From Paenibacillus sp. PL2-23 (GTDB lineage Bacteria; Bacillota; Bacilli; Paenibacillales; Paenibacillaceae): a stretch of DNA of 64,000 nucleotides. The stretch lies in the NCBI RefSeq assembly GCF_040834005.1, contig NZ_CP162129.1, positions 1,593,501-1,657,500 on the forward strand. The letters run 5' to 3'. Positions 26,217 through 34,510 of the stretch are shown piece by piece. Position 1 is the first letter of the stretch. The number at the start of each line of letters is the position of its first letter. The notes beneath the pieces are model-generated. The model searched no databases. It saw only the letters and a list, made by a program, of their open reading frames with translations, and was not told where the DNA came from. The position numbers were made by a program, and so were the translations under genes.

Positions 26217-27143
26217 ATGGGAATGACTATAACGATTGTGGTTGTTGTGTTGGCGGTCGTTTTTATTTCGTTGTCGATCAAAATTATTCCGCAGCAAAGA
26301 GTAGGCGTCGTCGAGAGGCTTGGCAAATTCAGCCGGCTGCTGACGCCGGGCATTAACATTCTGATTCCGATCATCGATCATGTGCGTACGTACCACGACC
26401 TGCGTATTCAGCAGGCGAATGTGCCGCCGCAAACCGTCATTACCAAGGATAATGTGCAGGTGAAGATCGATACGATTATTTTCTATCAGGTGACAGGCCC
26501 AGAGCAGGCGACCTATGGCATCTCCGACTATGTGTATGGCGTCCGCAATATTAGCACGGCGACGATGAGGCAGATCATCGGCAAGATGGAGCTGGATGAA
26601 ACCTTGTCAGGCCGTGAGAAGATTTCGTCGGATATCCGTATTGCGCTTGACGAGGCCACTGAAAAGTGGGGCGTGCGGATCGAGCGCGTCGAGGTTATTG
26701 ATATTCAGCCTCCCGCTGACATTCAGGACGCGATGGATAAGCAGATGAAGGCTGAGCGCAGCAAGCGCGCATTAGTGCTTGATGCGGAGGCTGCCAAGCA
26801 GGATATGATTCTGCGAGCGGAGGGCGACAAGCAGAGTAAAATATTAAAAGCCGAAGGCGAGAAGGAAGCGCGTATTCGTCAGGCGGAGGGCCAGCGTCAA
26901 GCAAAGGAGCTGGAGGCGCTGGGCGAAGCGAAGGCGATAGAGTCGATTGCTCAAGCGGAGAAAAACCGGATTGAACGGCTCAGAGAAGCGGGCCTGGACG
27001 AGCAGGTGTTGACGTACCGCTCGCTGGAAGCTTTGACGGATATTGCGAATGGTCCCGCCAACAAGGTGTTTATTCCCACCAGAGCGGTAGATACGCTTGG
27101 CAGCATCGGCGCGATTGGCGATATGCTGAAGGAGAAAAAATAG
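26217..27143 (+). CDS. SPFH/stomatin-like membrane protein (slipin)
   Basis: 308 residues. One N-terminal membrane segment (about 3-22), then the SPFH domain (IKIIPQQRVGVVERLGKFSR, in parts; GISDYVYGVRNISTATMRQIIGKMELDE region; VEVIDIQPPADIQDAMDKQMKAER region) and a long charged helix with AEGE/AEGD repeats (about 180-240) that drives oligomerisation. With NfeD it organises membrane microdomains. It resembles QmcA-type paraslipins more than FloT, which lacks this C-terminal LEALTDIANGPANKVFIPT segment. No dedicated terminator is obvious after it. Confidence 0.93.
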   Translation: MGMTITIVVVVLAVVFISLSIKIIPQQRVGVVERLGKFSRLLTPGINILIPIIDHVRTYHDLRIQQANVPPQTVITKDNVQVKIDTIIFYQVTGPEQATYGISDYVYGVRNISTATMRQIIGKMELDETLSGREKISSDIRIALDEATEKWGVRIERVEVIDIQPPADIQDAMDKQMKAERSKRALVLDAEAAKQDMILRAEGDKQSKILKAEGEKEARIRQAEGQRQAKELEALGEAKAIESIAQAEKNRIERLREAGLDEQVLTYRSLEALTDIANGPANKVFIPTRAVDTLGSIGAIGDMLKEKK

Positions 27144-27230
27144 AGCTTAGGGAACAAAGGGCTTCTCCCTATGGATAAACATACTTACGGTCAGAGCTTC
27201 GATTCATAGAGTATATAGAGGTGAATCGAC

Positions 27231-28007
27231 TTGACCAAGGATTATGCCAGCCGCACCATTAGGGGGAAGCAGCGGGTTTGCCGTTATTTGAGGGCGGATG
27301 CCGAGCTGCGGGATTATGTGCCTAGAACGGTTTCCTTCAGCAAAAGCAATATCGAGATGATGGCGTCGGCTTATTCGGCCCTATATGTTAAGCCGGATGT
27401 CGGGTCTCTCGGAATCGGCATCTGCAAGGTGACAAAAACGGATGCCGGATACGAGCTGAAGGCTGTGGAGGGCAAACGCCAGTGGAGCTCTTCATTCCAC
27501 ACCATTGGAGCGTTATATCGTCGAATTGTGAAGGGGAAGCGCAGCAGGCTGATTGTGCAGCAAGGCATCTCGCTAGATCGGGTGAATGGCAGAGCCTATG
27601 ATATTCGAGCAATGGTTCAGCGGAAGCCGGGCAAGTCCTGGGTGCTGACCGGATTTCTGGTGAAGATTGGCGGCGCGAACAAAATCGTAACGAACTATTA
27701 CCAAGGCGGGGAGCTGTGTACGCTTGGCCGCCTGGAGCAAGAGCTTGGTTATGGTGCCGCGGAGAACGAAAGACGGAAGCGGAAGCTCACGGAAACGGCG
27801 CTTCGAATCGCCAGAACGCTTAGCGCAAGGCAATCCGGCATGCACGAGATGGGAATCGATTTCGCTTTTGACCGCAACGGGAGCCTGTGGGTGCTGGAGG
27901 TGAACTCCAACCATCCGCAATTCCATCCCTTGAAGCGATTGGCTCCAAGGATGTACAGGAAGATGATGGAGTATGCCAAGGCGTACGGTAGGCACAGCGC
28001 CAAATAA
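27231..28007 (+). CDS. YheC/YheD-like ATP-grasp protein
   Basis: 258 residues. ATP-grasp features are seen in order: YVKPDVGSLGIGICKV (about 52-67, the lysine and glycine-rich loop), RLIVQQGISL, YDIRAMVQRKPGKSW (about 123-137), and near the end MGIDFAFDRNGSLWVLEVNSNHPQ (in parts; about 207-230) with acidic metal ligands and Asn. YheC/D proteins are spore-coat associated in Bacillus, and no reaction is established. The start is TTG 27231, 6 bases after AGAGGTGA. The neighbour downstream is a gene remnant. Confidence 0.85.
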   Translation: MTKDYASRTIRGKQRVCRYLRADAELRDYVPRTVSFSKSNIEMMASAYSALYVKPDVGSLGIGICKVTKTDAGYELKAVEGKRQWSSSFHTIGALYRRIVKGKRSRLIVQQGISLDRVNGRAYDIRAMVQRKPGKSWVLTGFLVKIGGANKIVTNYYQGGELCTLGRLEQELGYGAAENERRKRKLTETALRIARTLSARQSGMHEMGIDFAFDRNGSLWVLEVNSNHPQFHPLKRLAPRMYRKMMEYAKAYGRHSAK

Positions 28008-28017
28008 AAGCAGGGAA

Positions 28018-28044
28018 GGCCAGGAGCGGCGCCTGGTCTTTTTT
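28018..28044 (+). terminator. Terminator of the ATP-grasp gene
   Basis: GGCCAGG (28018-28024) pairs with CCTGGTC (28032-28038), then T6. The T run is also the start of the readable part of the MBL remnant. Confidence 0.7.
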
Positions 28045-28317
28045 GGGCTTATACTTATTGCCGGCGATGCTTATCAGACGCGCGGCGGTGTTGCAGTGGC
28101 CGAGCATATGAAGCTTGCCTTCCCATTCCCCGCTATGGCGACCTGGAATGCGGCGGCAGCGCTTGCCAGCGCGAGGAAGCTAGCAGTGCTTGGGCCGTCG
28201 TTGCTGGCGACGGGACATGGGGACATGCTTCCATCGCCTGCTGCGGCGATGGAGCGGGCGATTGGAGCGGCTGAAGCCAAGCTGAAGAAGAAGGGGCGGC
28301 TTCCATATGTCACCTAG
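28042..28317 (+). pseudogene. 5'-truncated MBL-fold hydrolase remnant
   Basis: The frame encodes GLILIAGDAYQTRGGVAVAEH, then LAFPFPAMATW, LAVLGPSLLATGHGDMLPSP and a final helix, stopping at TAG 28315. This is the C-terminal third of an MBL-fold metallo-hydrolase: the GDA metal-ligand strand and the last His (GHG) are present, but the HxHxDH part is gone. There is no SD or start codon that would rebuild it; the remnant begins right at the terminator of the gene before. Its end overlaps the TetR start by 11 bases. It could instead be a decayed gene still translated as a leader. Confidence 0.7.
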
Positions 28318-28867
28318 AGCAGGTCTTGATCTTCATGCCATTATCAAGCAAGCTGCAGAGCTCGCGGATTCCGAAGGCGTAGAGGCGGTTACTTTGGCAT
28401 CGCTGGCCCAGAGGCTTGGCGTACGCTCGCCATCGCTTTACAATCATGTGAACGGTCTGCCTGCGCTTCGGGCCCATCTGTCGTTATATGGATTAACGCT
28501 GTTGGACGAGGCGCTGGCAAAGGGCATGGAGGAGCAGCCGGGCAAGCTCGCCGTCTACGGCTTCGCGGATGCCTATCTGAGCTTCGTGCGGAAGCATCCC
28601 GGGCTGTACGCTTTGAGTATTGGAGCTCCCTCTGCGGAGCAGGAGGAGCAGGCAACAATAGCGGAGCGTCTTGTGGGACGGCTGCTGCAAGCCTTGGAGC
28701 CGTTCGGCCTGTCGGAGGAGGAGGGCATCCATGCCGTGAGAGGGCTGCGAAGCTTGCTTCACGGATTTGCTTCCATCGAGGAGCAAGGGGGCTTCGGCAT
28801 GGCGATCGACGTCCGGTCAAGCCTGCATTTTGTATTGGACCGGCTGCTCCAAGGACTCAAGCAATGA
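28307..28867 (+). CDS. TetR/AcrR family transcriptional regulator
   Basis: 186 residues. The N-terminal helix-turn-helix is clear (AAELADSEGVEAVTLASLAQRLGVRSPSLYNHV, in parts; about 12-45). The C-terminal ligand domain has the WHG-type ending seen in this subfamily (AVRGLRSLLHGFASIEEQGGFGM, in parts). ATG 28307 lies inside the last codons of the MBL remnant, without a strong SD of its own, so it was probably translated by coupling to the lost enzyme gene. Its likely original target is the MBL operon. Confidence 0.87.
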   Translation: MSPRAGLDLHAIIKQAAELADSEGVEAVTLASLAQRLGVRSPSLYNHVNGLPALRAHLSLYGLTLLDEALAKGMEEQPGKLAVYGFADAYLSFVRKHPGLYALSIGAPSAEQEEQATIAERLVGRLLQALEPFGLSEEEGIHAVRGLRSLLHGFASIEEQGGFGMAIDVRSSLHFVLDRLLQGLKQ

Positions 28868-28968
28868 AAGCAACTTCCATTGCATTACAAGTGGCTCTGT
28901 ACAAATCGATTGCTCTGTAGTAATATCCAATCGAATGTACTGTGATGGAAGAAGGTTATAAGCATCCT

Positions 28969-30258
28969 ATGGCACGCGTGACAAAAGCCAACTCTCATCT
29001 TGTGAAGTTCGGCATGCCGATGACGGCAAGAGTATGGAGGAATGCCCAGATTGATTTGGGGGCCGCCTGTTTATTTGGACTGTTCAATGTTGTAATGAAC
29101 CAGTTTTACGTCGTATTTGCCATTCAGCAGGGTGCCAGCCATCTGCAGGTTGGACTGCTGACCGCGGCTCCGGCGATTGGCTTGATTTTTTCACCCCTAT
29201 GGGCAACCTGGATTGAAAAAACGACTAACCCGAAGCCCTTTGTTATGATTCCGAACGCAATAGGGAGACTGCTGCTGCTGTTCCCCGCTTTTTTCCCGGA
29301 TCCAACGGTGTATGTGGTTACCGCTCTCGTGTTCCAGCTGCTTATGGGCATTCAAGCGCCGGCCTATGCCTCCCTTGTGTCCCGCATGTACCCCACTGAT
29401 ATAAGGGGCAGGCTAATGGGGTATGTGCGCGTGGCGATGGGCATTCTGATGATCCCTATTGCTTATGCGGTTGGCGGTTGGTCGGACGCCTTCGGGCCGT
29501 CGGGGCCATTAATCGCTGCATCCATAGCGGGAATGTTATCGATTGGACTGTTCAATACGCTGAAGCTGTCCAAGAAGGTGGAGCGAACCTCGCTTCCCGT
29601 TACGGTAGAGCCGGAAGAAAAAACCGTCAATCGGAGACGGAAGTTCGCTTACAAAGAGCAACTGGAGCTGGTGCTTAACAACAAGACGCTTGCCGTGTTT
29701 CTGGCGGCGACGACGTTCGCGGGCTTCGGCAATATGCTGGCCATTCCGCTGTATCAGATCATACAGGTGGATGAGCTGGAGCTGTCCAACGTACAGATTG
29801 GCTTCGCCAGAGTCGCTTATTTCACCGCGCTGCTCCTTACGTTCTGGACTGCAGGCCGAATGATTGACCGCTATCCGATCAAATATACACTGCTCATCGG
29901 TATTGCCGCCTATGCGATCGTCCCCATGCTGTATGGCTTATGGGGCACGTATCCCGCTGTTATATTAGGGAATGCGATTCAGGGTGTCGGCGAAGCGATA
30001 TGGGACATTGGCATTCTGGCATTTGTGTTCCGGCTAGTTCCCGGCAGAGAGGCAATGGTGTTCGGCATACATCTTATGCTGTTCGGCATCAGGGGCACTC
30101 TAGGTCCGATATTAGGCTCAGCGCTGACCTCAGAGGTGTCGATCAGCTCGCTGCTCATAGCGGCCTCCATCTTCGGATGGATCGGGACGGCCATGTTCAT
30201 CATCGGCAATCGGGAGCGGGACCCTGATCATATGGCGAGTATCACGCAGCGTGAATAA
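28969..30258 (+). CDS. MFS transporter
   Basis: 429 residues with about 12 membrane segments. The loop 2-3 motif reads PLWATWIEK, and other typical stretches are YPTDIRGRLMGYVRVAMG after TM4 and a charged central loop (about 195-220). It belongs to a Paenibacillus-type branch of efflux-like MFS carriers; the substrate is unknown. ATG 28969 has AGAAGG at a long spacing; GTG 28942 and ATG 28945 upstream have no SD. It follows the TetR gene by 100 bases and may be under its control, which is inferred. Confidence 0.85.
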   Translation: MARVTKANSHLVKFGMPMTARVWRNAQIDLGAACLFGLFNVVMNQFYVVFAIQQGASHLQVGLLTAAPAIGLIFSPLWATWIEKTTNPKPFVMIPNAIGRLLLLFPAFFPDPTVYVVTALVFQLLMGIQAPAYASLVSRMYPTDIRGRLMGYVRVAMGILMIPIAYAVGGWSDAFGPSGPLIAASIAGMLSIGLFNTLKLSKKVERTSLPVTVEPEEKTVNRRRKFAYKEQLELVLNNKTLAVFLAATTFAGFGNMLAIPLYQIIQVDELELSNVQIGFARVAYFTALLLTFWTAGRMIDRYPIKYTLLIGIAAYAIVPMLYGLWGTYPAVILGNAIQGVGEAIWDIGILAFVFRLVPGREAMVFGIHLMLFGIRGTLGPILGSALTSEVSISSLLIAASIFGWIGTAMFIIGNRERDPDHMASITQRE

Positions 30259-30260
30259 GA

Positions 30261-30301
30261 AACGCCCTCCGTCGCTTATGCGATCAGGAGGGCGTTTTGT
30301 T
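30261..30301. terminator. Bidirectional terminator
   Basis: AACGCCCTCC (30261-30270) pairs perfectly with GGAGGGCGTT (30287-30296), then TTGTT on the plus strand and TTCTTATT on the minus strand. It lies between two convergent genes. Confidence 0.88.
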
Positions 30302-30303
30302 CA

Positions 30304-30531
30304 TTAATAGAGGGAAATAGTAAGTGTATCTCTCTCATAATAGGAATGCAGCGTTGCTTCGCTTCCGATAATTTCCACACTGATTAACGAGGCAATACAT
30401 TTTTTGAGGGCGTTTTTGCCCGTAGTCAGCTTGCGGTTCAACACCGCGGACAGCTTATCCAGCGCCTGCTTGTTCGTATCGGTTAAGTATACAGGAATCG
30501 ATTTATTCTGAAAGATTAACATTGTTTTCAT
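30304..30531 (-). CDS. Small hypothetical protein, 75 residues
   Basis: Not recognised. It starts MKTMLIFQNKSIPVYLTD and contains LSAVLNRKLTTGKNALKKC and a beta-like end (ATLHSYYERDTLTISLY). No membrane segment. ATG 30531 is chosen because GGAGG lies 9 bases upstream; an extra 19 upstream codons are open but unsupported. It is a single-gene unit with a good SD and a terminator, so it is probably real. Confidence 0.65.
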   Translation of the reverse strand: MKTMLIFQNKSIPVYLTDTNKQALDKLSAVLNRKLTTGKNALKKCIASLISVEIIGSEATLHSYYERDTLTISLY

Positions 30532-30925
30532 TATGAAAACCTCCATCCTATGAAGGATTAATTTGCTTTGCCTCATTTTAACGTACAAATATTAAATAAG
30601 TCTTAAAAAAGTTCAAGCATTCGGTTACAAATTTGTCATACATTCGCTTCATGGCGGCGATCGAGAGCCATGCCACAATCGATAATCATAACAATGTTGT
30701 AATAAGTATACTTCAAAAGCCGCGATTTGCAAGCATAAGCGTATGAGTATGGCTGCGTTTGCGCACCCTGTAAGGGGACAGCGAGAGGCGTAAGGCGCAA
30801 ATAGCAAAATTGCATAAAAATAAGCTAATTAAATGGCTGTTTTCGTAAGCAAACGATCGATATAATGAAACAGCAGAGCAAAATGAGACATTTGTAATAA
30901 TCCGATTTCAAGGAGTGAAACGGCA
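30532..30925. other. Divergent intergenic region with inverted repeats
   Basis: 394 bases without a gene. It holds the SD of the 75-residue gene (30537-30545 region), an inverted repeat CATGGC (30650-30655) / GCCATG (30667-30672), and a longer one, TTTGCGC (30758-30764) / GCGCAAA (30795-30801), whose interior can also pair (CTGT/ACAG). The promoter of the isomerase gene is at 30838-30866. No reading frame with an SD was found. Confidence 0.6.
30838..30866 (+). promoter_or_regulatory. Candidate promoter of the isomerase-oxidoreductase unit
   Basis: TGTTTT (30838-30843), a 17-base spacer and a perfect TATAAT (30861-30866), about 50 bases before the GTG start. Confidence 0.45.
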
Positions 30926-31699
30926 GTGAACAGAATGGGAATAGGTTTGCAGATGTATACGCTTCGTGACGCATTGGCGGAGGATTTCGAGGGTACGCTT
31001 CGTCAAGTCGCTGCACTTGGCTACGAAGGCGTTGAATTCGCAGGATATGGCGATATTCCGGCCGAGCGGATGCGCGATTTGCTGCAGGAGCTGGGACTTC
31101 AGGCTATTGGGAGCCATATCGGACTTCATTTGCTGGAAAATAATATTGACAATGAAATCGCTTACCTGAAAACAATCGGCGCAAAATACGCGATTTGCCC
31201 ATGGCTGCCGGTAGACGCTCGCGACTCAGAGGCATGGCGCACGCATCTGGTTAACTTCGAGAAGTATGGCGAGCGCTTCGCTCAAGAGGGCCTGGTGTTC
31301 GCTTATCATAACCATGAGTTTGAATTTGAAGTGGAAATTGACGGACAAATCGTATTCGACGCCATGTACGAGCGTATTTCACCTGAGAAGCTTCAGGTTG
31401 AGATGGATATCGGCTGGGTGCAATATTCGGGCGTTGATCCGCTTGCGTACATTCGCAAATATGCGGGTAGATTGCCTCTTCTTCACCTGAAGGATTATCG
31501 CAGCGGCGAGAAAGGCCAGCAAATCGACACGGTTGAGCTCGGCAGAGGAGATCTGCCTCTGAACGCGATTATTGAGACGGCATCGGAGTCGTCTGTGGAA
31601 TGGCTGATCGTGGAGCAGGACAGATGCGAGAATCCGCCTCTTGAGTCGGTGGCGACAAGCATGGAATGGGTGAAGGCGAATTATTTGAATAAGTTCTAA
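30926..31699 (+). CDS. Sugar phosphate isomerase/epimerase (xylose isomerase-like TIM barrel)
   Basis: 257 residues. AP endonuclease family 2 fold: GIGLQMYTLRD at strand 1, GYEGVEFAGYGD, YHNHEFEF (about 130-137) with the metal-ligand Glu, VEMDIGWVQYSGVDP (about 155-169), LLHLKDY (about 182-188) and WLIVEQD near the end. Such enzymes isomerise or epimerise keto sugars or inositol derivatives. The start is GTG 30926 after AAGGAG. It is followed 29 bases later by a Gfo/Idh oxidoreductase, a pairing typical of carbohydrate or inositol catabolism. Confidence 0.88.
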   Translation: MNRMGIGLQMYTLRDALAEDFEGTLRQVAALGYEGVEFAGYGDIPAERMRDLLQELGLQAIGSHIGLHLLENNIDNEIAYLKTIGAKYAICPWLPVDARDSEAWRTHLVNFEKYGERFAQEGLVFAYHNHEFEFEVEIDGQIVFDAMYERISPEKLQVEMDIGWVQYSGVDPLAYIRKYAGRLPLLHLKDYRSGEKGQQIDTVELGRGDLPLNAIIETASESSVEWLIVEQDRCENPPLESVATSMEWVKANYLNKF

Positions 31700-31728
31700 A
31701 ACAACCTACTGAAAGCGGGGAAATCCAT

Positions 31729-32754
31729 ATGTCTAAAAAAGTTCGAGTAGCCGTCATCGGCTGCGGATCTATTTCCAAGTATCGTCATATTCCGGAATAT
31801 GCGGCTCATCCAGATGTTGAGCTGGTTGCCTTTGTAGATCCTGTTATTGAGCGTGCCCAGCATTTTGCCGATCAATATGGAGCCAAGGCGTTCGCAGATT
31901 ATGAGGCTATGCTGGCAGAAATGAAGCCGGATGCGGTCAGCGTATGTACGCCTAACGCGCTGCATGCTCCCATGTCGATCGCAGCAGCCAAAGCTGGCGC
32001 TCATGTGCTTGTAGAGAAGCCAATGGCCGTTACGGATGCGGAAGCAGAAGCGATGATTCAGGCTGCAAGCGACAACGGCGTGCGTCTGATGGTAGGACAC
32101 AATCAGCGCCTTATGCCGCCGCATGTCAAAGCAAAGCAAATTTTGGAATCCGGTGTACTGGGCAAGGTGCTGACGTTCCGTACCTCCTTTGGCCATCCGG
32201 GTCCAGACGCTTGGAGCGTCGACGGAGCGAACAGCTGGTTTTTCCGCAAGGAAGAAGCGCTTATGGGCGCAATGGGCGATCTCGGCGTACATAAGTCCGA
32301 CCTTATTCGCTGGATGCTGAACGACGAAGTAACGGAAATCGGCGCTTTTGTTGGCACGTTGCATAAGGAAGGCACTCAGGTTGATGATAACGCGTCTTGT
32401 ATCCTTCGTATGCGCAGCGGTGCAATCGGCACGCTTGTCGCAAGCTGGACTTACTACAAGGGCGAAGACAACAGCACCATTCTGTGGTGTGAGAACGGCG
32501 TATTGAAAATCGGCACACATCCCGATGATCAGGTCATTGTCGAGCTTCGCAACGGTACAGTGGAGAAGCATAAGGTTGGCGCAATTTCCACAAATGAGAA
32601 GCAGGAATCCAGCGGCGTTGTCGACGCATTCCTGGACAGCATCCTGAACGACAAGACGCCTGCTATCTCCGGCGAAGAAGGACGCGCCTCCTTGAAGGTT
32701 ATCCTGTGCGCATTCGAGTCGCAGGAGACGGGTAAATTCGTTACAGTTAACTAA
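31729..32754 (+). CDS. Gfo/Idh/MocA family oxidoreductase
   Basis: 341 residues. N-terminal Rossmann domain with VAVIGCGSISKYRHIPEYA (GxGxxxxxH, about 6-24) and the hallmark EKPMAVT (about 97-103), where the Lys is catalytic. The C-terminal dimer domain has GDLGVHKSDLIRWML with the catalytic His (about 183-197). It oxidises a sugar or cyclitol hydroxyl with NAD(P). It forms a unit with the isomerase upstream and ends in a strong terminator. The substrate is unknown. Confidence 0.93.
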   Translation: MSKKVRVAVIGCGSISKYRHIPEYAAHPDVELVAFVDPVIERAQHFADQYGAKAFADYEAMLAEMKPDAVSVCTPNALHAPMSIAAAKAGAHVLVEKPMAVTDAEAEAMIQAASDNGVRLMVGHNQRLMPPHVKAKQILESGVLGKVLTFRTSFGHPGPDAWSVDGANSWFFRKEEALMGAMGDLGVHKSDLIRWMLNDEVTEIGAFVGTLHKEGTQVDDNASCILRMRSGAIGTLVASWTYYKGEDNSTILWCENGVLKIGTHPDDQVIVELRNGTVEKHKVGAISTNEKQESSGVVDAFLDSILNDKTPAISGEEGRASLKVILCAFESQETGKFVTVN

Positions 32755-32773
32755 ATAAACCGATAGCTGGATG

Positions 32774-32820
32774 AACAGCCTCTCGGCCCGATTTAATCGT
32801 GGCGGAGAGGCTGTTTTTCT
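32774..32820 (+). terminator. Terminator of the isomerase-oxidoreductase unit
   Basis: AACAGCCTCTC (32774-32784) pairs perfectly with GAGAGGCTGTT (32805-32815), then TTTCTTG. Confidence 0.9.
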
Positions 32821-33000
32821 TGTTTTATACACGTTGAATGTCGGATGAGTAGATTCTAATAATGCAGGAATGGCGCAACCTTGAGCCATTTGTGAAGGCA
32901 TATGGAAATTTTTGCGTCATGAAACGGTCTACCCCCCATGCTAAGATAGGTGACGTCGGAAGCATCCGAACAAAACGACCTGCATAGGGGGAAAACAATA

Positions 33001-33771
33001 ATGAAATGGCAACCATTGCGCATTGGCGCAGCAAGCGTTATTGCAGCAACCATGATTGGCTCGGGCCTAGCAGCTCCGAAGGCGGATGCGGCATCCGGAG
33101 AGTCCATTCAAATAAATATGCAATCCATTAACGATAAGACCTTTCATACTATTGCGCAAAAATACGGCATCGACTTAAGCAAGTTGAACTTTACGTTTAA
33201 CGGCATCACGATCACGTTCCCATCGAAGCCAACAGCGACGCCAGCGCCAACGGCGAAGCCGACAGCGACGCCAGCGCCAACGGCAAAGCCGACAGCAACG
33301 CCAGCGCCAACGGCGAAGCCGACAGCAACGCCAGCGCCGACGGCGAAGCCGACAGCAACGCCAGCGCCGACGGCGAAGCCGACAGCAACGCCAGCGCCAG
33401 CGGCGAGTGCGCTTCAACAGGAAATAGTGACGCTGGTTAACCAGGAGCGCGCAAAGGTAGGCCTGCCTGGACTGCAGATGGACGAGCTTCTGAACAAGGT
33501 GGCCATGGAGAAAGCAAGAGATATGGACGTCAACAATTATTTCAGCCACACATCCCCAACTTACGGCTCGCCGTTTGATATGATGAAAGCCTTCGGCGTG
33601 AAATACAATTACGCTGGCGAAAATATCGCATCGGGTCAACCTACGGCTGCGCGCGTCATGTCTGACTGGATGAACAGCCCAGGACACCGCGCGAACATCG
33701 TCAACGCTAACTTTACGAAGATTGGTGTTGGCTATGTAAACGGCGAATGGGTTCAGATGTTTATCGGCTAA
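33001..33771 (+). CDS. Secreted CAP-domain (YkwD-like) protein with PT-rich linker
   Basis: 256 residues. Signal peptide with AxA-like cleavage (PKADAAS, about 26-31), a short LysM-like stretch (FHTIAQKYGIDLSKL), then six perfect 10-residue units KPTATPAPTA (last unit ends PAA), then a CAP/SCP domain from about 138 (LVNQERAKVGLPGLQMDELL in parts, HTSPTYGSPFDMM, AGENIASGQ, SPGHRANI). CAP proteins of spore formers occur in the wall and spore coat; no activity is established. The SD is AGGGGG. It is followed by a second secreted wall protein. Confidence 0.92.
   Translation: MKWQPLRIGAASVIAATMIGSGLAAPKADAASGESIQINMQSINDKTFHTIAQKYGIDLSKLNFTFNGITITFPSKPTATPAPTAKPTATPAPTAKPTATPAPTAKPTATPAPTAKPTATPAPTAKPTATPAPAASALQQEIVTLVNQERAKVGLPGLQMDELLNKVAMEKARDMDVNNYFSHTSPTYGSPFDMMKAFGVKYNYAGENIASGQPTAARVMSDWMNSPGHRANIVNANFTKIGVGYVNGEWVQMFIG
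33226..33405 (+). repeat. Six in-frame 30-bp tandem repeats
   Basis: Six units of 30 bases encode KPTATPAPTA in the CAP protein linker. Copies differ only at third positions or single bases (for example GCAACG versus GCGACG); the last ends in GCGGCG. The repeat number could change by slippage without breaking the frame. Confidence 0.97.
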
Positions 33772-33784
33772 ATTAGGACTTGCA

Positions 33785-33826
33785 GCAGAACGTTAAGCTG
33801 AACAGCTTGGCGTTCTGCGAGCTTTA
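33785..33826 (+). terminator. Terminator after the CAP gene
   Basis: GCAGAACG (33785-33792) with CGTTCTGC (33811-33818), extended inward by TTAAGCT/AGCTTGG to 15 bp around a GAAC loop. The T tract (CTTTATT) is weak. Confidence 0.65.
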
Positions 33827-33847
33827 TTGCATGAGGAGGTATTTGCT

Positions 33848-34507
33848 TTGAAGAAGCTTTGGATCGCAAGCGCGGCTATCGCTATGACGGGCCTGCTGGC
33901 TGCAGGGACGGATAAGGCGCAAGCGGCGGTCAGTATACATACAGTTTCCGCTACAGATACGTTTTGGAAGTTGTCTCAGCAATATTCGGTTTCCCTTCAA
34001 TCCATTGAGCAAGCCAATAAGGGCGTTAATCCGTTAAACCTGCAGATTGGCATGAAGCTCAATATTCCCAATCAGCCAAGCGCAGCCGCCAAGCAAGACT
34101 CTAAGGAAGAGTCGGCACTTCTTCATACGGCAGCAACAGGAACAGCGACAAAGCTGATTCAAGGGCCAGGCGGATACGACTACAGCTACACCAAGGAATT
34201 ACAGGTTCGGGCTACCGCCTATACAGCCGATCCTTCCGAGAATGGCAAGTGGGGGCCAGTGGATTACTTCGGCAATAAGCTGAAGGTAGGAACGGTAGCT
34301 GTGGATCCCAATGTGATTCCGCTTGGAACAAAGCTCTATATTACAGGTTATAATTATATAGGCTTGCCTCAAATTGGCATAATAGCTACAGCATCGGATA
34401 CCGGAGGCGCCATTAAAGGAGATCGTCTCGACATATTTGTGCTGGGCAGTAAACGCCAAGCGCTTAGCTTCGGTATACAGAATGTTACGGCTTATGTGCT
34501 GAAGTAG
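33848..34507 (+). CDS. Secreted LysM and 3D-domain cell-wall protein
   Basis: 219 residues. Signal peptide (LKKLWIASAAIAMTGLLAAG, cleaved near AQA), one LysM domain (HTVSATDTFWKLSQQYSVSL in parts; about 30-72) for peptidoglycan binding, and a C-terminal 3D domain with RATAYTADPSENGK, GTVAVDPNVIPLGTKLYI (in parts) and DTGGAIKGDRLDIF, holding the three conserved Asp. It resembles YocH and Rpf/MltA-like lytic enzymes. The start is TTG 33848, 9 bases after GAGGAGG; the ATG at 33827 lies upstream of that SD. Confidence 0.92.
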   Translation: MKKLWIASAAIAMTGLLAAGTDKAQAAVSIHTVSATDTFWKLSQQYSVSLQSIEQANKGVNPLNLQIGMKLNIPNQPSAAAKQDSKEESALLHTAATGTATKLIQGPGGYDYSYTKELQVRATAYTADPSENGKWGPVDYFGNKLKVGTVAVDPNVIPLGTKLYITGYNYIGLPQIGIIATASDTGGAIKGDRLDIFVLGSKRQALSFGIQNVTAYVLK

Positions 34508-34510
34508 CCA

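Noticed and set aside
31696..32901. 401-codon minus-strand frame opposite the Gfo/Idh gene
   Set aside because: It runs through the terminator hairpin at 32774-32820 and mirrors a complete oxidoreductase; no SD.
32930..33000. CCCCCATGC/GCATAGGGGG complementarity before the CAP gene, considered as a c-di-GMP riboswitch
   Set aside because: The conserved c-di-GMP-I or -II cores are absent and the pairing includes the SD only by its G run.
33175..33687. Arg/Trp/Cys-rich minus-strand frame over the CAP repeats
   Set aside because: Its repeats are simply the complement of the KPTATPAPTA units; no start signal.
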